A stretch of DNA of 64,000 bases from Flavobacterium album (GTDB taxonomy: Bacteria; Bacteroidota; Bacteroidia; Flavobacteriales; Flavobacteriaceae). The notes beneath the pieces were generated by a model, which saw nothing but the letters and a program-made list of their open reading frames with translations, did not search any database and was not told the DNA's origin. Location: the NCBI RefSeq assembly GCF_003096035.1, contig NZ_CP029186.1, forward strand, positions 1,439,001-1,503,000, written 5' to 3'. Both the position numbers and the translations under genes were made by a program. How positions within the stretch are numbered: position 1 is the first letter of the stretch; each line of letters opens with the position of its first letter. Shown one piece after another: positions 34,122 through 43,402 of the stretch.

Positions 34122-34133
34122 GTATTTTAGGTA

Positions 34134-35264
34134 TTATAGCCCTGTAACTGCTGCTGTGCCGTCAAAGTTCACTGTAAGCCCAATAGTATAAGATCCCGGG
34201 GTTATAGGGAAATTAGTTGAAGCAGGGTTGTAGGTCACCATCGGATCGCTGACACCAACGTTGAATTTCCATGCATCATTTGCAATAAACTGTCCTGTAT
34301 TGGCGGTCCTGAATTTCAAACCACCTGTAGAAAGCGATGTTGTAATAGACCATTTGTTAGTTGCAAAGTCGTATGTCATTGGCGTTTCATCAGTCCATCC
34401 GCCCGGAGTTGCATCTCCTATGATACCCCACTGCATCTTAACAGCTTTGTATTGCATGTTGTCAATATCTACCCAAACATAGTAAAGGCCATCGGTATCT
34501 GCTACCTTAATGTCCTGACTGCCACCTGAATTTTCCAGGTTGCCGTCCTGGGCACCCCCTATAGTACCATAGTTACCGTTATCCCAGGTTCCCTGCTCGC
34601 CAATAAATTTAAATCCTTCACCTGCAGCGATCTTTACATAAGCCTCAAAAACTTTTGTAGTACCATCACCCAAATAGCGCATCGGTATAGCAGTAGCGTT
34701 GTCCCACGCGCTAAGACCGTAGTATGCCTGTGGCGCACCCACAAGGTAAAGCACAGGGTCTACTGGCTCAGGTACCCCGCCTGTACCAAAAACAATGGTC
34801 AGGGGTAATACGTCAGATACCATTGGCAGGTCGGCATTGTCGCCGATTGTCGCGGTAACACGTACTTCTATGTTTGCGTTTACTCCATCGGCAAGGCCCA
34901 ATCCCGCAGGATTATCAGTAGGCTGCTTTATAAGGAAGTTTTTAAGTTCAGAGCCGGAAATAACAAGAAAACGGTCACCTGTGTTTGCAATAGTAATAGG
35001 AGCTGCAAAATTCGTCTCAGCAGCAGCTATTTCCACTTTATAATCAATTTCCGTATCAACGCTGTAAGCAGTATGGTCCCACACAAGGGTTAAGGCCACG
35101 GCATCAAGCGCATTTGGATTTATTACGATACTGGCGCTTCCTTCAGGTGCAATAAGCACAGGTTTCGTCGATTCGCTTACGACAATCTGGTTGTCGTCTG
35201 TAGTACATGACATTACCGATAAGAACAGCAATGCCACAATTGATAGATTAAATATTTTTTTCAT
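34134..35264 (-). CDS. susE: SusE-type outer-membrane starch-binding lipoprotein
   Basis: 376 residues: lipoprotein signal MKKIFNLSIVALLFLSVMSC, then a SusE N-terminal domain (KPVLIAPEGSASIVINPN...TLVWDHTAY, with the alternating W/H pattern), and two tandem starch-binding domains. In these, LYLVGAPQAYYGLSAWDN / FKFIGEQGTWDNGNYG and WGIIGDATPGGWTDETPM / LKFRTANTGQF carry the Trp/Tyr stacking residues. It sits 17 bp after susD and caps the SusCD complex at the cell surface, holding maltooligosaccharides. Confidence 0.9.
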   Translation of the reverse strand: MKKIFNLSIVALLFLSVMSCTTDDNQIVVSESTKPVLIAPEGSASIVINPNALDAVALTLVWDHTAYSVDTEIDYKVEIAAAETNFAAPITIANTGDRFLVISGSELKNFLIKQPTDNPAGLGLADGVNANIEVRVTATIGDNADLPMVSDVLPLTIVFGTGGVPEPVDPVLYLVGAPQAYYGLSAWDNATAIPMRYLGDGTTKVFEAYVKIAAGEGFKFIGEQGTWDNGNYGTIGGAQDGNLENSGGSQDIKVADTDGLYYVWVDIDNMQYKAVKMQWGIIGDATPGGWTDETPMTYDFATNKWSITTSLSTGGLKFRTANTGQFIANDAWKFNVGVSDPMVTYNPASTNFPITPGSYTIGLTVNFDGTAAVTGL

Positions 35265-35281
35265 TTCTTTAGTGTTTTGTG

Positions 35282-36826
35282 TTAGTAACCAGGGTTTTGT
35301 GATAAATTAGGGTTCGCTTCAAGCGCAATTTGAGGGATCGGGAAAACATTATAGGTAGAAGGGATTGCTACGCCACCCGCGCTATTGCCCTTCCATGGCC
35401 ATACATAGCTTCCGCCGGTAAATTTCCCGAAACGGATAAGGTCTGTCCTCCTGTGGCCTTCAAGGTTAAGCTCGCGCGCCCTTTCATCAAGGATAAAGTC
35501 AAGTGTAAGCTCGCTGGCGGTAATAGCCGGCGCATGCGACCTTGTTCTTACATTGTTCACATACGTTAGTGCATCCGATGAAGAGCCGCCTCCGCCACGC
35601 ACTACGCATTCGGCATACATCAGGTAAGCATCCGCAAGCCTGAACAGAGGGAAATCGGTAGGTGAAAATTGTGTGGCATTAGACGGGCCATTGAAATTGG
35701 TATTCCTGAATTTGGTAGATGGATACCCGTCTACCCATGTTTTATAATTTTCCATTTCATAGTTATGCCCGGTTGTCCAGAAAAGCTTAGCCCTGTCGTC
35801 AGGAGAGGTTTCAAGATCACCGTACAATGAATACCAGGCTTTCGTAGCCCTGTGGCCGGACCAGCCTTCGGTCGCGCCAAAAGTACCTATCGGCATCGTT
35901 TCTGTACCCAAAGAACCGTTCACGATATAAGTCGTGTTAGCAAAACTCTGGCTTACTACCGGATCAGCGATAAGCGGGAAAATGATCTCAGACGATGTAT
36001 TGTTGTCGCCGCTAAATACGCTTACAAAATTAGGTGCAAGTGTGTATCCGCCCTCATTGATCACAAGAGAGGTGTAATTCAGCGCATCGTTCCAGCGTGC
36101 TGTTCCGGTATATACCTGAGCATTAAGGTACAGTTTAGCCAGCAGCATGCGTACTACTGCCTTGTTTGCCCTTCCGTAAGAATTTGTCACCGGCATAGAA
36201 GGTTCAATAGCGAGCAGCTCGCTTTCCACATAGTTAAACAACTCTGTTCTTGAAGCTTCAGGAAGCGGTGAAGTGGTGCCGTAATTACTTTCATTCACAA
36301 GAACGCCCTTGCCAAAGCAATCGATCATGTAGTAGTAAGAAAGCGCCCTGATAAAGCGAAGCTCGCTTTTTATCTGCTCTTCATTGGCCACGTCTACATT
36401 TTCAAGCGCTAATATGATGTTTGTGGTTTGGGGTACTATATAATACACCCTGTCGTACAGGTACTGGAAAAATTTGTTCCTTGAAGTCCAGTCAGATGCT
36501 GTGGTAAGCTGGTCAAGGCCGTCATCGCCCCAGCGGTTTTTCATACCGTCTGCTGTAAAATCCTGCAGGTTAATGATACCCCTAAGGAAACCTGTTTCAC
36601 CGGCATTACCGCTGATATCAGAGCTTCCCGGGCCGCTTGGGCCGGACAATGCAAAGGTGCCATACATTTTAGAAAGCAGGCCTTCTACTGCCTGCGGGTC
36701 TTTAGCCAGCAGGTTCTCCAGCGACATCTCTACTTTTGGCTTCGTATCAAGGTCACTGGTACAGGATGAGATACCGAGAGCCAATGCGGTAAAGCCTAAA
36801 ATTATCTTATTTCTGAAATTTTTCAT
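35282..36826 (-). CDS. susD: SusD/RagB-type outer-membrane starch-binding lipoprotein
   Basis: 514 residues from the ATG at 36826 (a TTG two codons upstream is also in frame). Signal ALGISSC gives the lipidated Cys. The body has SusD TPR-type helices: SELRFIRALSYYYMIDCFGKGVLV is the classic block, followed by AVVRMLLAKLYLNAQVYTG and RADLIRFGKFTGG near the C-terminus, ending PIPQIALEANPNLSQNPGY. It forms the lid of the SusC pore and binds starch helices. Translationally close to susC (17 bp) and susE (17 bp). Confidence 0.95.
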   Translation of the reverse strand: MKNFRNKIILGFTALALGISSCTSDLDTKPKVEMSLENLLAKDPQAVEGLLSKMYGTFALSGPSGPGSSDISGNAGETGFLRGIINLQDFTADGMKNRWGDDGLDQLTTASDWTSRNKFFQYLYDRVYYIVPQTTNIILALENVDVANEEQIKSELRFIRALSYYYMIDCFGKGVLVNESNYGTTSPLPEASRTELFNYVESELLAIEPSMPVTNSYGRANKAVVRMLLAKLYLNAQVYTGTARWNDALNYTSLVINEGGYTLAPNFVSVFSGDNNTSSEIIFPLIADPVVSQSFANTTYIVNGSLGTETMPIGTFGATEGWSGHRATKAWYSLYGDLETSPDDRAKLFWTTGHNYEMENYKTWVDGYPSTKFRNTNFNGPSNATQFSPTDFPLFRLADAYLMYAECVVRGGGGSSSDALTYVNNVRTRSHAPAITASELTLDFILDERARELNLEGHRRTDLIRFGKFTGGSYVWPWKGNSAGGVAIPSTYNVFPIPQIALEANPNLSQNPGY

Positions 36827-36843
36827 GTTCAATTTTTTTTGTA

Positions 36844-39800
36844 TTAAAAGTCAAGATTTACACCAAAACTGTAAATTCTCGGACGCGGATAAAAGTTACT
36901 GTCAATACTGTTGAAGTTTTCCGGATCCTGCCCTGAATATTTAGTAACAAGGAAGGCATTGTTAACTGTTCCGTAAATACGTACTGATGCCGATTTTACT
37001 ACGTTGCTAAACCTGTAGCCCAATGTGATGTTGTCACACCTCAGGAAGGCAGCATTCTCAAGATAGTAATCCGATAACGGCACAGGGTCGGCGATCGTTT
37101 TGATCCTTGGGTCGGCAGCGCCATTATAAAAGTCAAGAACGTTGTTCAGGCTGTTCGAGTTGTTCGGTACCGGCCTGTTTGTCCATCCGCCCTGTAGTTT
37201 TACAGCGTTATATACCTGCCCGTCAAACTGTCCGTGGAAATTCGCCGAAAGGTCGAAGTTCTTGTAGGTAAAATTGGTGCTGAAACCAAAAGTATAGTTA
37301 GGGCGAAGCGCTTTGAAATAACGGTCGCTGTTGTTTATTATGCCATCGCCGTTACGGTCTTTGAAAGCCCCCGGAATAATGTGGCCGGCGCTGTCATACA
37401 ATTGCTGGAACACATAGGCAGAATAAGGTTGCGAGCCTACGCTGTTGCTTGCCAGGTAGATACCCGTAGATACCGGAAGGCCGGAGTCGGTAGCGTCATT
37501 TCTTGTTACATCACCCAGGTCTTTTATTTTTCCAAAGTTATAGGCAAGGTTACCTCCAAGCTCCCAAGTGAAACTATCGGTTGTCACCGGCTTAAGGTTA
37601 AGGTTAACTTCCACACCCTGGTTTACCATGCTTCCAACGTTTTTAGTGATCTGGTTGGTAAGATATTGCCCCGGTGGCACACCAACTTTAGCAAGAAGGT
37701 CTTTAGTATCTTTCCTGTACACATCTACGCTACCGGATAGCAATTGGTTTTTGAATAATGAAAAATCAATACCGGCATTGTAAGTGGTGGTAACTTCCCA
37801 TTTTAGCTTGTCATTGAATGGGTTAGGGCTGTAAGTGCTGATTCCCGGAAGGTACTGGCTGCTGGAAGAGCCAGGGCTGTAAATTGCCGATGTAGGGTAA
37901 TAGCCGGCAATTCCTGTAATATCCTGCTGGCCTGTCTGGCCCACGCTAAGGCGCAATTTAAGGTTGCTTACAACGCTGTTGTCTTTCAGGAAGCTTTCAT
38001 CGCTCATCCTCCAGGCAAAACCGGCTGCAGGGAAATAGCCCCAACGGTTGTCTTTCCTGAATAGCGACGAACCGTCTGCCCTTAATGTGAAAGTGAACAG
38101 GTAACGGTCATAAAGGTCCACATTAGCACGGCCAAAGAAAGACTCCAGTACTGTTTTGTTGTAATACCTGTTGTTTGGGTTTGCAGCATTTATTACTTCT
38201 TCTCGTACCCCTGTACTTGTATTGTACTGGTAGTTGGTTTTGTAACCATCGTTCACAAAACTCTGATACGAATGGCCTGCCTGAGCGTCAATACGGGTTA
38301 CAGGTCCGTCAAAGTTTTTAGTGTAGGCCAGGTAAGCGTCCATCAGCTTGTTGGTAATGTGCTGTGTTTCCCTGTAGTTTACTCCGGGATTGAATATCCA
38401 TGCGCCATTGGCATTATCTTTCTTGTAAGTTGCAAGAGCATACTGGCCGAACTTTTCAAGGATGTTAGAACGTGATGCGTCAACACCAAAATTCACAACC
38501 GCCCTCAGTTCAGGAAGGAAATGCATTTTATAATCAAGCTGCACATTTGCAAGCAGCCTGTTTACCTTGTTTGGCCTCCTTCTTTCGTTCAGCAGGTTAA
38601 CAGGGTTATACTGCCCGTCAAGAATTGTCGGATCTAAAGTCGTTGTGTTTTGGTAATAACCACCAAAATTACCAACTGTACCTGTGGTGTAAATAGGCTT
38701 GGTAGGATCCATATTCAGCGACCCGGCAAGAGCGGGTGATTCGTCTATTTCATTTTTATCCACCCAGGTGCCTTTTGCATTTGCTTCGATTTTAAGGTGA
38801 TCGTCAAACAGGCTTGGATTAATTTTTACAGATCCGGTGTAACGCTCATAATCGTTCGTTTTTACGATACCTTCATTATTAGTGTAACCAATAGAGGCAC
38901 GGGCAGGCATTTTTCCAAAAAGGTTTGCCCTTGCGCTGAAGTTATGATCGGTGAAAAAGGAATTCCTTGTTATGGCTTTCTGCCAATTGGTGTTAGACAG
39001 TATCCGTCCTTCAACCTCTGGTGTTGCAGGGTTATCTACTAAAGTATTCGAAGGGTCGTCTATACCTAGATTATTGGTTAAATTTGGATGGTACTCCTGT
39101 ATGAACTTTGTAAAAGTTGGGCCGTCCATCATATCTATCATATTGTTGGCTTTGCTCGAACCCACTGTAGCAGAATAGTTAAATTGCGGTTTGCCCGATG
39201 TACCTCTCTTAGTGGTGATGATAATTACGCCATTAGATGCCCTGGAACCATATATAGCAGTAGCAGAGGCGTCTTTAAGTACAGTAAACGATTCTATATC
39301 GTTAGGGTTTACCAATGAAAGCGGGTTAGCTACGCCCGCAGGTGAAACAAGATCCAGGGGGATACCGTCTATAACAATAAGCGGGCTATTGGTTGCACTT
39401 AATGAGCTTCCGCCACGAATCCTGATGTTCGGGGCGGCATCAGGAGATCCTCCCGCGCTGGTTATCCTTACACCCGGGGCACGGCCGGTAAGCAATTGGT
39501 CAACGCTCGTAAGGGCGCCTTTGTTAAAATCTTTAGCTGTTACAGATACCACCGACCCGGTAGCATCTTTCTTTGTCGTGCTGCCGTAACCGATCACTAC
39601 AACCTCCTGTAATTGCTGGCTGTCTTCGGTCATTGTTACATCGATGGCGCCCTGTCCGTTGTAGGCTACTACCTGGTCGGCATAACCGATAAAGCTAAAC
39701 ACGATCTGGTCGCCGTTTTTTACTCCGGACAGCGTAAAATTACCGTCCATGTCGGTGGAAGTGCCGTTTTGTGTGCCCTGCACAATTACATTGACCCCGG

Positions 39801-39915
39801 GTATGGGCTGCCCGGAAGCGTTATCACGGACGGTTCCCGATAAAGTGCTCTGGGCCAGCGCACTTATCGGAAGCATCAGTAACAAAAGTAATAACTTTGA
39901 GTACATTGTTTTCAT
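36844..39915 (-). CDS. susC: SusC/RagA-type TonB-linked outer-membrane porter
   Basis: 1023 residues. Signal peptide, then a carboxypeptidase-like beta domain (LSGTVRDNASGQPIPGVNVI ... FSFIGY, about 23-90), a TonB-box-like LQEVVVIGYG (about 105), a plug (PNIRIRGGSSLSATNSPLIVIDGIPL), and a large barrel. The C-terminal strand ends YSFGVNLDF. It imports maltooligosaccharides across the outer membrane with TonB energy. First gene of the minus-strand operon; two palindromic operator-like sites lie at 40000-40039. Confidence 0.96.
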   Translation of the reverse strand: MKTMYSKLLLLLLMLPISALAQSTLSGTVRDNASGQPIPGVNVIVQGTQNGTSTDMDGNFTLSGVKNGDQIVFSFIGYADQVVAYNGQGAIDVTMTEDSQQLQEVVVIGYGSTTKKDATGSVVSVTAKDFNKGALTSVDQLLTGRAPGVRITSAGGSPDAAPNIRIRGGSSLSATNSPLIVIDGIPLDLVSPAGVANPLSLVNPNDIESFTVLKDASATAIYGSRASNGVIIITTKRGTSGKPQFNYSATVGSSKANNMIDMMDGPTFTKFIQEYHPNLTNNLGIDDPSNTLVDNPATPEVEGRILSNTNWQKAITRNSFFTDHNFSARANLFGKMPARASIGYTNNEGIVKTNDYERYTGSVKINPSLFDDHLKIEANAKGTWVDKNEIDESPALAGSLNMDPTKPIYTTGTVGNFGGYYQNTTTLDPTILDGQYNPVNLLNERRRPNKVNRLLANVQLDYKMHFLPELRAVVNFGVDASRSNILEKFGQYALATYKKDNANGAWIFNPGVNYRETQHITNKLMDAYLAYTKNFDGPVTRIDAQAGHSYQSFVNDGYKTNYQYNTSTGVREEVINAANPNNRYYNKTVLESFFGRANVDLYDRYLFTFTLRADGSSLFRKDNRWGYFPAAGFAWRMSDESFLKDNSVVSNLKLRLSVGQTGQQDITGIAGYYPTSAIYSPGSSSSQYLPGISTYSPNPFNDKLKWEVTTTYNAGIDFSLFKNQLLSGSVDVYRKDTKDLLAKVGVPPGQYLTNQITKNVGSMVNQGVEVNLNLKPVTTDSFTWELGGNLAYNFGKIKDLGDVTRNDATDSGLPVSTGIYLASNSVGSQPYSAYVFQQLYDSAGHIIPGAFKDRNGDGIINNSDRYFKALRPNYTFGFSTNFTYKNFDLSANFHGQFDGQVYNAVKLQGGWTNRPVPNNSNSLNNVLDFYNGAADPRIKTIADPVPLSDYYLENAAFLRCDNITLGYRFSNVVKSASVRIYGTVNNAFLVTKYSGQDPENFNSIDSNFYPRPRIYSFGVNLDF

Positions 39916-39999
39916 ACAAGTTGTTTAGGTTAATTTTGCGTTTTGTTTTTGCTTATAATCCACTTCGAATGTTAAAATTATGTAAAAAATAATATCAAA

Positions 40000-40012
40000 A
40001 AAACGTTTTCGC
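40000..40012. promoter_or_regulatory. LacI-family operator-like site 1 (susC side)
   Basis: AAAACGTTTTCGC, a CG-centred palindrome (AAAACGTTTT). Its T-run on the minus strand runs into TTTTTTTG, a possible -33 element for susC. It mirrors site 2. Confidence 0.55.
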
Positions 40013-40024
40013 AATTATACCCAA

Positions 40025-40039
40025 GCGAAAACGTTGTCG
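40025..40039. promoter_or_regulatory. LacI-family operator-like site 2 (regulator side)
   Basis: GCGAAAACGTTGTCG. CGAAAACGTTGTCG differs from a perfect 14-bp CG-centred palindrome by one base. Sites 1 and 2 are inverted, with 11-bp arms at 40002-40012 and 40025-40035 and centres 28 bp apart. Confidence 0.6.
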
Positions 40040-40141
40040 TGTTGAAAACTTTCTTCATTTCTCACATTTTCAGTAAGATAATTGCTATTAATAAAAATAA
40101 CGTTTACCTTTATTTTCGAATCACTCATTTACATATTCGCA

Positions 40142-41173
40142 ATGAAGAGAAAAGTTACCCTGAAACAGATTGCAAAAGAACTTGACGTATCCATTTCAAC
40201 TGTTTCAAAATCGCTTCGCAACAGCCCCGAAATCAGCGAAGATACCCGCCAGAAAGTACAGGCATTCGCAAAGCTGTATAACTACAGGCCAAACAACATT
40301 GCATTAAGCCTTAAGAATAAGAAAACCAAGACGATAGGAATAATAATCCCCGAGATAGTGCACCATTTTTTCGCAACCGTGATAAGCGGCATAGAGCAGG
40401 TGGCCAACGAGAACGGGTACAACGTGATCGTATGCCTTTCGGACGAATCTTTTGATAAGGAAGTGATCAACATGGAAATGCTTGCAACAGGCAGTACCGA
40501 CGGCTTTATCATGTCACTGTCTAAAGAAACCGAGCAGAAAAAAGATTTCCACCACATACAGGAGGTCATCAACCAGGGGATGCCTGTGGTGATGTTCGAC
40601 CGTGTGACCAACGATGTGCTGTGCGACAAGGTGATCATCGACGACCAGATGGCGGCCTATGATGCTGTAGATTTTCTTATAAAAAAGGGCTTTAAAAAGG
40701 TGGCGCTGGTCACTACGGTAGACTATGTGAGTGTTGGCAAGCTGCGTACCGACGGCTACCTCCACGCGCTAAGTGACCACGACCTCCCGGTGGAAGAAGA
40801 CATGATTGTAAAAATCGAAGACATTGCCAACTGTGCTTCCAAAATAGAAAAAATGCTAAAGGAGAATAAGCCCGAAGCTATTTTTGCGGTAAACGAGCTG
40901 TTTGCTGTAACAAGCATCAAGCTCGCTACCAAGATGGGCATTCGGGTGCCGGAAGACCTTTCAGTAATAGGATTTACCGATGGCATTATTTCGCAATTCT
41001 CTACCCCGAGCATTACCACCGTGAGCCAGAACGGAATAAAAATGGGCGGCAGGGCTGCAAAGCTGCTCATAGAAAGGCTCGAAATGGAGGAAGAAGAGGA
41101 AGAGAATGAACAATACCGCACCGAACTGATAGATACGCACCTTGTGGAAAGAGAATCTACGTCAACGTTGTAG
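40142..41173 (+). CDS. LacI-family transcriptional regulator of the starch locus
   Basis: 344 residues from the ATG at 40142; a longer frame to 40082 adds an unlikely N-terminus. The DNA-binding headpiece is VTLKQIAKELDVSISTVSKSLRNSPEISEDTRQKV with hinge helix YRPNNIALSLK (about 4-56). The effector domain has the periplasmic-binding fold (KTIGIIIPEIVHHFFATVISG, DEKVIIDDQMAAYDAVDFL, FAVNELFAVTSIKL). It is divergent from susC and upstream of the maltose genes. The effector is probably a maltose-like sugar (inferred). Two operators lie at 40000-40039. Confidence 0.93.
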   Translation: MKRKVTLKQIAKELDVSISTVSKSLRNSPEISEDTRQKVQAFAKLYNYRPNNIALSLKNKKTKTIGIIIPEIVHHFFATVISGIEQVANENGYNVIVCLSDESFDKEVINMEMLATGSTDGFIMSLSKETEQKKDFHHIQEVINQGMPVVMFDRVTNDVLCDKVIIDDQMAAYDAVDFLIKKGFKKVALVTTVDYVSVGKLRTDGYLHALSDHDLPVEEDMIVKIEDIANCASKIEKMLKENKPEAIFAVNELFAVTSIKLATKMGIRVPEDLSVIGFTDGIISQFSTPSITTVSQNGIKMGGRAAKLLIERLEMEEEEEENEQYRTELIDTHLVERESTSTL

Positions 41174-41273
41174 TTGTATGTAAAATATTTAATACCAGTG
41201 TATTGAAAAATCAATTCCGCCTTGTTTGGTGGAATTTTTTTGACCTTAAATGTTTTTCGGATTAAAAAACATA

Positions 41274-41281
41274 TATCTTTG
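41274..41281 (+). promoter_or_regulatory. Promoter -7 box TATCTTTG for the maltose operon
   Basis: TAnnTTTG element 93 nt upstream of the transporter start. The leader contains the repeated AACGCTTAT sites. Confidence 0.55.
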
Positions 41282-41292
41282 CTATAATTATC

Positions 41293-41348
41293 AACGCTTA
41301 TAGTCCACTTCAACCTATAAGATTTGATAAGCCATAAAACGCTTATCG
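41293..41348 (+). promoter_or_regulatory. Direct repeat AACGCTTATnG in the maltose operon leader
   Basis: AACGCTTATAG (41293-41303) and AACGCTTATCG (41338-41348) lie 45 bp apart just downstream of the predicted transcription start. Between them a GATAAG/CTTATC hairpin is possible. Candidate regulator sites. Confidence 0.4.
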
Positions 41349-41373
41349 TATTAGTAATCATTTAATTACGATA

Positions 41374-42744
41374 ATGGAAAAGCGTAAATTAGGTTTCTGG
41401 GAAATTTGGAACATGAGTTTCGGCTTCCTGGGAATACAAATGGGTTTTGGCCTGCAAAATGCCAATGCCAGCAGGATACTCCAAAATTTTGGCGCCGATG
41501 TACATGAGCTTTCGTGGTTCTGGATCATAGCCCCATTGATGGGACTTATTGTCCAGCCTATAATAGGTCATTACAGCGACAACACCTGGACCCGTTTTGG
41601 GCGAAGGAAACCTTTTTTCCTTGTTGGTGCATTGCTTGCTTCTGTCGGCCTCATACTCATGCCGCAGGCTGATATTTTTGTGTCGCTCCTTCCGGCCCTT
41701 TGGGTAGGCGCGGGTATGCTCATGATTATGGATGCGTCATTCAACATTGCTATGGAGCCGTTCCGTGCTCTTGTGGCCGATAACCTCCGCAGCGACCAGC
41801 GTACCCTTGGCTTTAGCGTACAGACAGCGCTTATCGGGTTCGGGGCCGTGATCGGTTCGGTACTGCCGTATGTGGTGACCAACTGGTTTGGCGTATCCAA
41901 CGAGAAGGTTGGCGACAGCGTTCCGCTGAACCTTACGCTTTCTTTTATTATCGGGGCAGCCGTCCTGGTAGCAACCATTATCATTACTGTAGTAACCACG
42001 AAGGAATATACACCTGAAGAACTGGCAAAATTTGACAAAGCAGAAGGTGTTCCTGACGAAAAGCCGCAGGAAGCAAAGCTTTCCGATATCTTTACGGATT
42101 TTGCAAAAATGCCCGCTACAATGCGGCAGCTTAGCTGGGTGCAGTTCTTTTCGTGGTTTGGCCTGTTTGGGATGTGGGTATTCACCACTCCTGCCATTGC
42201 GCACCACATTTACCACTTATCCATTGACGATTCTTCAAGCAAATCGTATCAGGATGCAGGCGACTGGGTGGGCATACTTTTCGGGGTCTACAATGCTGTT
42301 TCGGCTGTTTTTGCATTCTGCCTGCCTGCTATCGCCGCGAAGATCGGCAGGAAACTCACACATTCTATCTCGCTTGTCATTGGCGGATTAGGCCTCATTT
42401 CTATTTACTTTATGCCCAACGAAAACTGGGTAATGGTATCCATGGTGGGCGTAGGCATCGCCTGGGCAAGTATCTTATCGATGCCGTATGCTATTCTCGC
42501 GGGCTCTATTGCACCAAGGAAAATGGGCGTTTACATGGGCATTTTCAATTTCTTTATCGTAATACCGCAAATCATCAATGCGCTGATAGGCAGCCCGATT
42601 GTAAAATATGTTTATAACGGAAATGCCATCTATGCGATAATTACCAGTGGCGTAAGCTTTCTTATTGCGGCGCTGCTCGTTTCAAAAGTTAAGGATGTCG
42701 ATGATACCGTGGCATCCGATCCAAAAACATCATTCAAAAAATAA
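41374..42744 (+). CDS. MFS/GPH-type maltose transporter
   Basis: 456 residues with 12 hydrophobic helices. The opening KLGFWEIWNMSFGFLGIQMGFGLQNANASRI and the loop HYSDNTWTRFGRRKPFFLVG (cytoplasmic loop with D-x-x-x-x-R-x-G-R-R-K/R) are typical of the SLC45-like/GPH sugar-cation symporters that bring maltose across the inner membrane in Bacteroidota. It stands first in an operon with beta-phosphoglucomutase and maltose phosphorylase. Its stop codon overlaps the next start by one base. Confidence 0.92.
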   Translation: MEKRKLGFWEIWNMSFGFLGIQMGFGLQNANASRILQNFGADVHELSWFWIIAPLMGLIVQPIIGHYSDNTWTRFGRRKPFFLVGALLASVGLILMPQADIFVSLLPALWVGAGMLMIMDASFNIAMEPFRALVADNLRSDQRTLGFSVQTALIGFGAVIGSVLPYVVTNWFGVSNEKVGDSVPLNLTLSFIIGAAVLVATIIITVVTTKEYTPEELAKFDKAEGVPDEKPQEAKLSDIFTDFAKMPATMRQLSWVQFFSWFGLFGMWVFTTPAIAHHIYHLSIDDSSSKSYQDAGDWVGILFGVYNAVSAVFAFCLPAIAAKIGRKLTHSISLVIGGLGLISIYFMPNENWVMVSMVGVGIAWASILSMPYAILAGSIAPRKMGVYMGIFNFFIVIPQIINALIGSPIVKYVYNGNAIYAIITSGVSFLIAALLVSKVKDVDDTVASDPKTSFKK

Positions 42745-43400
42745 TGAACCAAAAAGCATTTATTTTCGACCTCGACGGGGTTATTGTCGATACGGCCAAA
42801 TACCATTTCCTGGCTTGGCAAAGGATAGCGAACCGTTTAGGGATCGATTTTACACATGAACACAATGAACAATTAAAAGGGGTGAGCCGCGTGCGCTCCC
42901 TCGACATCATCCTCGGCCTTGGCAATGTAGAAGCCTCGCAGGAGGATAAGGACAAATGGCTGGCAGAAAAGAACGAGGCCTACCTGCAGTACATCGACCG
43001 TATGGAAGCCGATGAGATTTTGGAAGGCGTGGTGCCGGTGCTACAGTATTTAAAAGACAACAACCAAAAAGTCGCATTGGGTTCGGCAAGCAAGAACGCC
43101 CGCCCAATACTGGAGAAGGTGGGGATACTCCACTACTTCGATGCAATTGTGGATGGCAACGATGTAACCAACGCTAAACCCGACCCCGAGGTTTTTATCA
43201 GGGCGGCACAGCTGCTTGGTATGCCATCCGAAGGAGCGATAGTGTTTGAGGACTCGGTAGCAGGGATACAGGCCGCTAACTTGGCGAAGATGGTAAGCAT
43301 AGGCATTGGCGACAAATCTGTGCTGCACGAGGCGCAATACAACTTTAACGACTTTACAGAAATAGATACGAAATTTTTAGCAACTTTAGTTACTACATAA
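42744..43400 (+). CDS. pgmB: Beta-phosphoglucomutase
   Basis: 218 residues of the HAD superfamily. Motif I is FDLDGVIVDTA (8-18), with the nucleophile Asp and the second Asp acting as general acid. The cap carries TRV-type SRVRSLDIILG; motif II is LGSASKN, motif III KPDPEVFIRAA, motif IV FEDSVAGIQAA. It turns beta-glucose 1-phosphate, the product of the following maltose phosphorylase, into glucose 6-phosphate. Starts inside the transporter's stop codon (TAATG). Confidence 0.95.
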   Translation: MNQKAFIFDLDGVIVDTAKYHFLAWQRIANRLGIDFTHEHNEQLKGVSRVRSLDIILGLGNVEASQEDKDKWLAEKNEAYLQYIDRMEADEILEGVVPVLQYLKDNNQKVALGSASKNARPILEKVGILHYFDAIVDGNDVTNAKPDPEVFIRAAQLLGMPSEGAIVFEDSVAGIQAANLAKMVSIGIGDKSVLHEAQYNFNDFTEIDTKFLATLVTT

Positions 43401-43402
43401 AA

